Assembly: GCA_005799745.1 (NCBI GenBank)
Contig: SYFY01000046.1
Span: 1 to 42,988, forward strand
Source: Gammaproteobacteria bacterium
Lineage (GTDB): Bacteria > Pseudomonadota > Gammaproteobacteria > Pseudomonadales > Azotimanducaceae
Reading direction: 5' to 3'
DNA length: 42,988 bases
Both the position numbers and the translations under genes were made by a program. Shown here piece by piece: positions 41,536-42,988 of the stretch (its first letter is position 1; every line of letters begins with the position of its first letter). The notes beneath the pieces are model-generated. The model worked only from the letters and a program-made list of their open reading frames with translations, was not told where the DNA came from and ran no database searches.

Positions 41536-42341
41536 TCAAATCTGGAACCGGCCGAGCGCACAACCCACTGCAAAGATCGGCAACTCCGCCGAATAAAACT
41601 GCAGTTCACCGGGTCTGGCTGCGACCGCCGCCGCCGCAATCAACGTCCTGATTTCAAACCCGCCTTGCCCTGCATCGCGATAAGTCGCTTCGTCCCTGTA
41701 AGACAGCAGCGCATTTTTATCCTGGCGAAACAATCGATCCAGAAACGCCCGATCCCACACTTCGTTGATCTTTCCCGAATCAGGAGTAGCGGGCCAATGG
41801 GAAATGCCGCCGGTACCGAGCACTGCGATTCGCTCCGGCACCGCGTCAACGGCCTGACGAATCGCTTCACCCAATGCCCACACACGATGCAGTGGGGCGA
41901 GTGGCGGACCTTGGCAATTAATGTTCACCGGAATCAACAGATAACGATTGTCAGGGTCGAGAAAGTGCAACGGCACCATCAGGCCATGATCACACTGCTA
42001 CTCTTCCGCATAGGCGACATCGACGGTTTGCATGATCGAACGAACAATCCGACCGGCGAGTTCTGGCGCACCGGGATCTTCAACCATGCCGGGTCTTCGA
42101 TCGGGCCGCTGTGGGTTTCGCCCGTACCGATGCAAAACGCCGGCATGTTGTTCATAAAGAAGTTGGCGAAGTGTTCTGCAGCAATCAGTAGCAGCACATC
42201 GGGCTGCGTGGCTTCGATCTCACGTTGCTGATTCTGAAATGCAGCATAAAGCGCATCGCGCACTGTCGTATTCTGTACCAGGTCCGCACGCCCCGTTATC
42301 CCGGGTGCATGTGTGACGATACCGGCATAACAAAGGGTCAT
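41536..42341 (-). pseudogene. LigB-type extradiol dioxygenase catalytic subunit, broken twice
   Basis: The joined frames give a LigB-family class III extradiol dioxygenase: MTLCYAGIVTHAPGITGRADL, LIAAEHFANFFMNNMPAFCIG, CDHGLMVPLHFL, IPVNINCQGPPLAPLHRVW and GTGGISHWPATPDSGKINE, with the iron-binding His residues present in each part. Two lesions are seen. Near 42050 a base is missing, shifting from NSPVG to IVRSIMQTVDVAYAEE in the next frame. In that frame a TAG at 42000-41998 follows AEE, where relatives have Trp (AEEWKFDHG-type). Either lesion alone would remove the second half of the active site. LigA and the aldehyde dehydrogenase in the same operon are intact in view. Confidence 0.88.
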
Positions 42342-42673
42342 TGTTGTTGATCCTCCGCCGCGAAGCGCTCGCCGGCACCCGTCATCGCATAGACCCCGGC
42401 ACGTACAGGACCATATTTACGCACCCCTTCACGCATCTGTTCGATATAGTCGAACCACGGAATGCCGAGCCATCCGGCGAAGTGCATGAGAATTTGACTG
42501 TTCACACCGAGCACATACAAAAGCCCCACGTCGCCACGGTCGATGGCGCCACGCTCTTCTTCGGTCAACTCGTATCGACCTAAAACCCTCGCGGGTTGTT
42601 CTTTGTAGAGCGAACGCACCGCCTCCTCACGATTGAGTTGATATAGGAACTTCTGCAGCTGATAGAGGCTCAT
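42338..42673 (-). CDS. LigA-type extradiol dioxygenase alpha subunit
   Basis: A 111-residue helical protein of the protocatechuate 4,5-dioxygenase alpha-chain family: LYQLQKFLYQLNREEAVRSLYKEQPARVLGRYELTEEERGAI, GDVGLLYVLGVNSQILMHFAGW. LigA subunits cover the active site of LigB and help bind the substrate. Its ATG overlaps the aldehyde dehydrogenase stop as ATGA and its stop overlaps the LigB start as ATGA, so the order is ALDH, LigA, LigB in one operon. With LigB broken, it has no visible partner in the window. Confidence 0.9.
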   Translation of the reverse strand: MSLYQLQKFLYQLNREEAVRSLYKEQPARVLGRYELTEEERGAIDRGDVGLLYVLGVNSQILMHFAGWLGIPWFDYIEQMREGVRKYGPVRAGVYAMTGAGERFAAEDQQQ

Positions 42674-42988
42674 GCCTTGCCCAGTGTTGGCACCGCATGA
42701 GAATCCAATGCGATACAGACATTCTTGGTTTCCATGTAGAAGTCGAAACTGAAATCACCCCCATTACGCCCGATACCACTCGCCTTCATGCCACCAAATG
42801 GCGTCGGCAGATGGCGGTTGTTTTCCGAGTTCACCCAGACCATGCCGGCGTCGAGCTCTCGTGTCATACGCATGACTCGCCCTACATCACCCGTCCAGAG
42901 ATAGGCCGCGAGACCGTAGGCGATACCATTTGCCTTGGTTAGTGCATCCGCTTCATCGCTGAACTTCAGCGTTGTGAGCACCGGGCCA
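42670..42988 (-). CDS. Aldehyde dehydrogenase, C-terminal part (HpaE-like)
   Basis: The C-terminal 105 residues of a larger gene that enters from the right edge. GPVLTTLKFSDEADALTKANGIAYGLAAYLWT, GMVWVNSENNRHLPTPFGGMKASGIGRNGG and FYMETKNVCIAL match 2-hydroxymuconic or 5-carboxymethyl-2-hydroxymuconic semialdehyde dehydrogenases, which oxidise the ring-cleavage product of catechol-type compounds with NAD. The catalytic Cys and Glu lie outside the window. Its place before LigA/LigB fits meta-cleavage of a catechol, for example homoprotocatechuate. Confidence 0.88.
   Translation of the reverse strand, partial: GPVLTTLKFSDEADALTKANGIAYGLAAYLWTGDVGRVMRMTRELDAGMVWVNSENNRHLPTPFGGMKASGIGRNGGDFSFDFYMETKNVCIALDSHAVPTLGKA

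Noticed and set aside
30190..42341. TAG reassigned to an amino acid
   Set aside because: The intact molybdenum hydroxylase and the metallopeptidase pseudogene end naturally in TAG at family-typical positions, followed by non-coding sequence or a ribosome site; the missing residues seem to differ (Gln, Trp).
1..42988. CRISPR array, prophage, tRNA or rRNA genes
   Set aside because: No regularly spaced repeats, phage structural genes or RNA gene signatures were found by reading; only one MITE is supported as mobile.

Overview
The window looks like a chromosome segment of a free-living, aerobic Gram-negative bacterium, most probably a gammaproteobacterium that catabolises many organic compounds. 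The evidence is a moderately GC-rich composition, tightly packed operons with 1-7 bp gene overlaps, a large TonB-dependent receptor, an outer-membrane-type secretion pair, MarC, GrpB and RimJ-type proteins, and many oxygenases. The phylum is inferred from gene content; no rRNA, tRNA or single-copy marker is present to fix it.

Layout. (1) 1-3070, minus: a TetR regulator, two small conserved-looking proteins, an N-acyl-D-amino-acid deacylase-like amidohydrolase and the start of an alpha/beta hydrolase, with a palindromic candidate operator upstream. (2) 3290-5896, plus: a split-barrel flavoprotein, then a secreted zinc metallopeptidase/TPR gene broken by a 1-nt deletion and a 141-bp MITE. (3) 5992-9609: an LLM oxidoreductase (plus) facing a minus-strand operon of Rieske oxygenase, split-barrel protein, Ddn-like protein and TetR, with a promoter and a palindrome in front. 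(4) 9725-11896, minus: a double SnoaL-like protein and an SDR. (5) 12281-17869, plus: a small exported protein, a TonB receptor, a dienelactone hydrolase and a MarC-type membrane protein. (6) 17962-27067, minus: a nine-gene oxygenase operon (amidohydrolase, two P450s, two SDRs, ACMSD-like amidohydrolase, SnoaL-like, Rieske oxygenase, LLM monooxygenase). It ends in a perfect 26-bp inverted repeat that contains the stop codons of both converging genes. (7) 27195-30057, plus: an orphan molybdenum hydroxylase large subunit and an exported DUF6265-like protein. (8) 30190-36245: a broken bacteriocin-type exporter (HlyD plus C39 ABC), a second metallopeptidase/TPR gene and a broken MFS transporter. 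(9) 36427-41505: a DUF4160/DUF2442 pair (the second gene broken), two acetyltransferases, a CurA-like reductase, a DUF4345-like protein, an MFS transporter with a damaged start, GrpB and Nudix genes. (10) 41536-42988, minus: aldehyde dehydrogenase, LigA-type and LigB-type genes, a meta-cleavage operon whose catalytic LigB gene is broken.

How it fits together. Regions 3, 6, 7 and 10 supply successive oxidation steps: Rieske, P450, flavin and molybdenum hydroxylation, SDR oxidation, hydrolysis or decarboxylation, then ring cleavage. The TonB receptor may import the substrate. The substrate cannot be read from sequence. The other main theme is decay. Six genes carry clear inactivating lesions, and four of these include an in-frame TAG. 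Intact genes such as the molybdenum hydroxylase also end in TAG, which argues against recoding. The unusual points most worth following are the nine-gene operon with its twin His-type P450s, the MITE with TTAG target duplications, and the stop-codon-containing palindrome.
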